Positions 63,886-64,000 of a stretch of DNA of 64,000 nt are shown here, one piece after another. Position 1 is the stretch's first letter. Each line of letters starts with the position of its first letter. Both the position numbers and the translations under genes were made by a program. The stretch covers positions 496,001 to 560,000 of the forward strand of contig NZ_DS264345.1 in assembly GCF_000153925.1 (NCBI RefSeq), in the 5' to 3' direction. Source of the DNA: [Ruminococcus] torques ATCC 27756 (lineage in GTDB: Bacteria > Bacillota > Clostridia > Lachnospirales > Lachnospiraceae). The notes under the pieces were generated by a model that made no database searches, was not told the DNA's origin, and saw nothing but the letters and a program-made list of their open reading frames with translations.

Positions 63886-64000
63886 CTAAATCACTGCTTC
63901 AAATTTTGTTTTATTTGAATGAAGAACAAGTTTGAATCCAATTCCGTATACAGTACGGATATATTCGTTTTCAGGATCGGCTTCTTTTATTTTTTTTCGG
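63886..64000 (-). CDS. OmpR-type response regulator, C-terminal part (5' end outside window)
   Basis: Only the last 37 residues are in the window, reading in from base 63999. They include DPENEYIRTVYGIGFKL, the end of the winged-helix domain of OmpR/PhoB regulators, followed by a 15-residue tail. It is the expected regulator for the ABC and kinase genes downstream on the same strand. Confidence 0.85.
   Translation of the reverse strand, partial: RKKIKEADPENEYIRTVYGIGFKLVLHSNKTKFEAVI

Noticed and set aside
1-64000. tRNA, rRNA, CRISPR arrays, insertion sequences, phage genes
   Set aside because: No transposase, integrase, spaced repeat array or recognisable structural RNA gene was seen on either strand.

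Overview
The window is AT-rich, low-GC Gram-positive DNA. The gene content points to a gut Lachnospiraceae (Clostridia): PolC, DUF4364, DUF1385-prmC-prfA, a Firmicutes-type GalT, malic enzyme, YesN/YesM-type regulation and ABC/two-component modules. I cannot name the species. No rRNA, tRNA, CRISPR array, transposase or prophage gene was seen.

Layout: (1) 0-3.2 kb: end of a flavin reductase, a sugar nucleotidyltransferase, galE and a frameshifted VanZ-like gene. (2) 3.5-10.5 kb: a frameshifted branched-chain amino acid carrier, then a LacI regulator and a mannose-family PTS operon (IIB-IIC-IID-IIA) ending in a GH13 alpha-glucosidase with an alpha-1,6 signature. A palindromic LacI operator lies in front of the operon. 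(3) 10.6-14.1 kb: sulfur assimilation, with frameshifted metY, cysK, a cysteine-bearing Rrf2 regulator and a frameshifted YkgJ-type protein. (4) 14.2-17.4 kb: a membrane protein, galT and a divergent AraC regulator. (5) 17.4-39.5 kb: housekeeping genes (deacetylase, tcdA, rarA, DUF4364, radical SAM, malic enzyme, rho, rpmE, DUF1385, prmC, prfA, DUF2156, two aminotransferases, a DUF368 PopT-like carrier, ispG, polC, GNAT). (6) 39.6-43.0 kb: response regulator, ABC ATPase, permease and sensor kinase. (7) 43.2-56.4 kb: a galactose locus with galM, mglB-mglA-mglC, a YesN/YesM pair with two further sugar-binding proteins, and galK. (8) 56.5-61 kb: a more AT-rich accessory stretch with a truncated kinase, a broken permease, a surface-protein remnant and several small genes. 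(9) 61-64 kb: a second kinase/permease/ABC/response-regulator module on the minus strand, cut by the window end.

The genes form a complete dispersed galactose system: uptake (mgl), mutarotation (galM) and the Leloir steps (galK, galT, galE). galE, galT and galK each carry the same 16-bp sequence (15-16 of 16 identical) at matching distance from a -10-like hexamer, so the AraC protein beside galT is the likely shared regulator.

The most striking observation is that the transport mglB product appears to be a natural circular permutant of the galactose/glucose-binding protein. The segment that normally starts the protein is at its C terminus, and ligand-contact residues are largely kept. A second, canonically ordered binding protein sits in the nearby sensor operon. 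The same transporter has a permease with an N-terminal extension of about 225 residues, and related repeat elements flank its genes. Five genes carry apparent frameshifts, two of them at homopolymers, so sequencing or assembly error must be excluded before calling them decayed.
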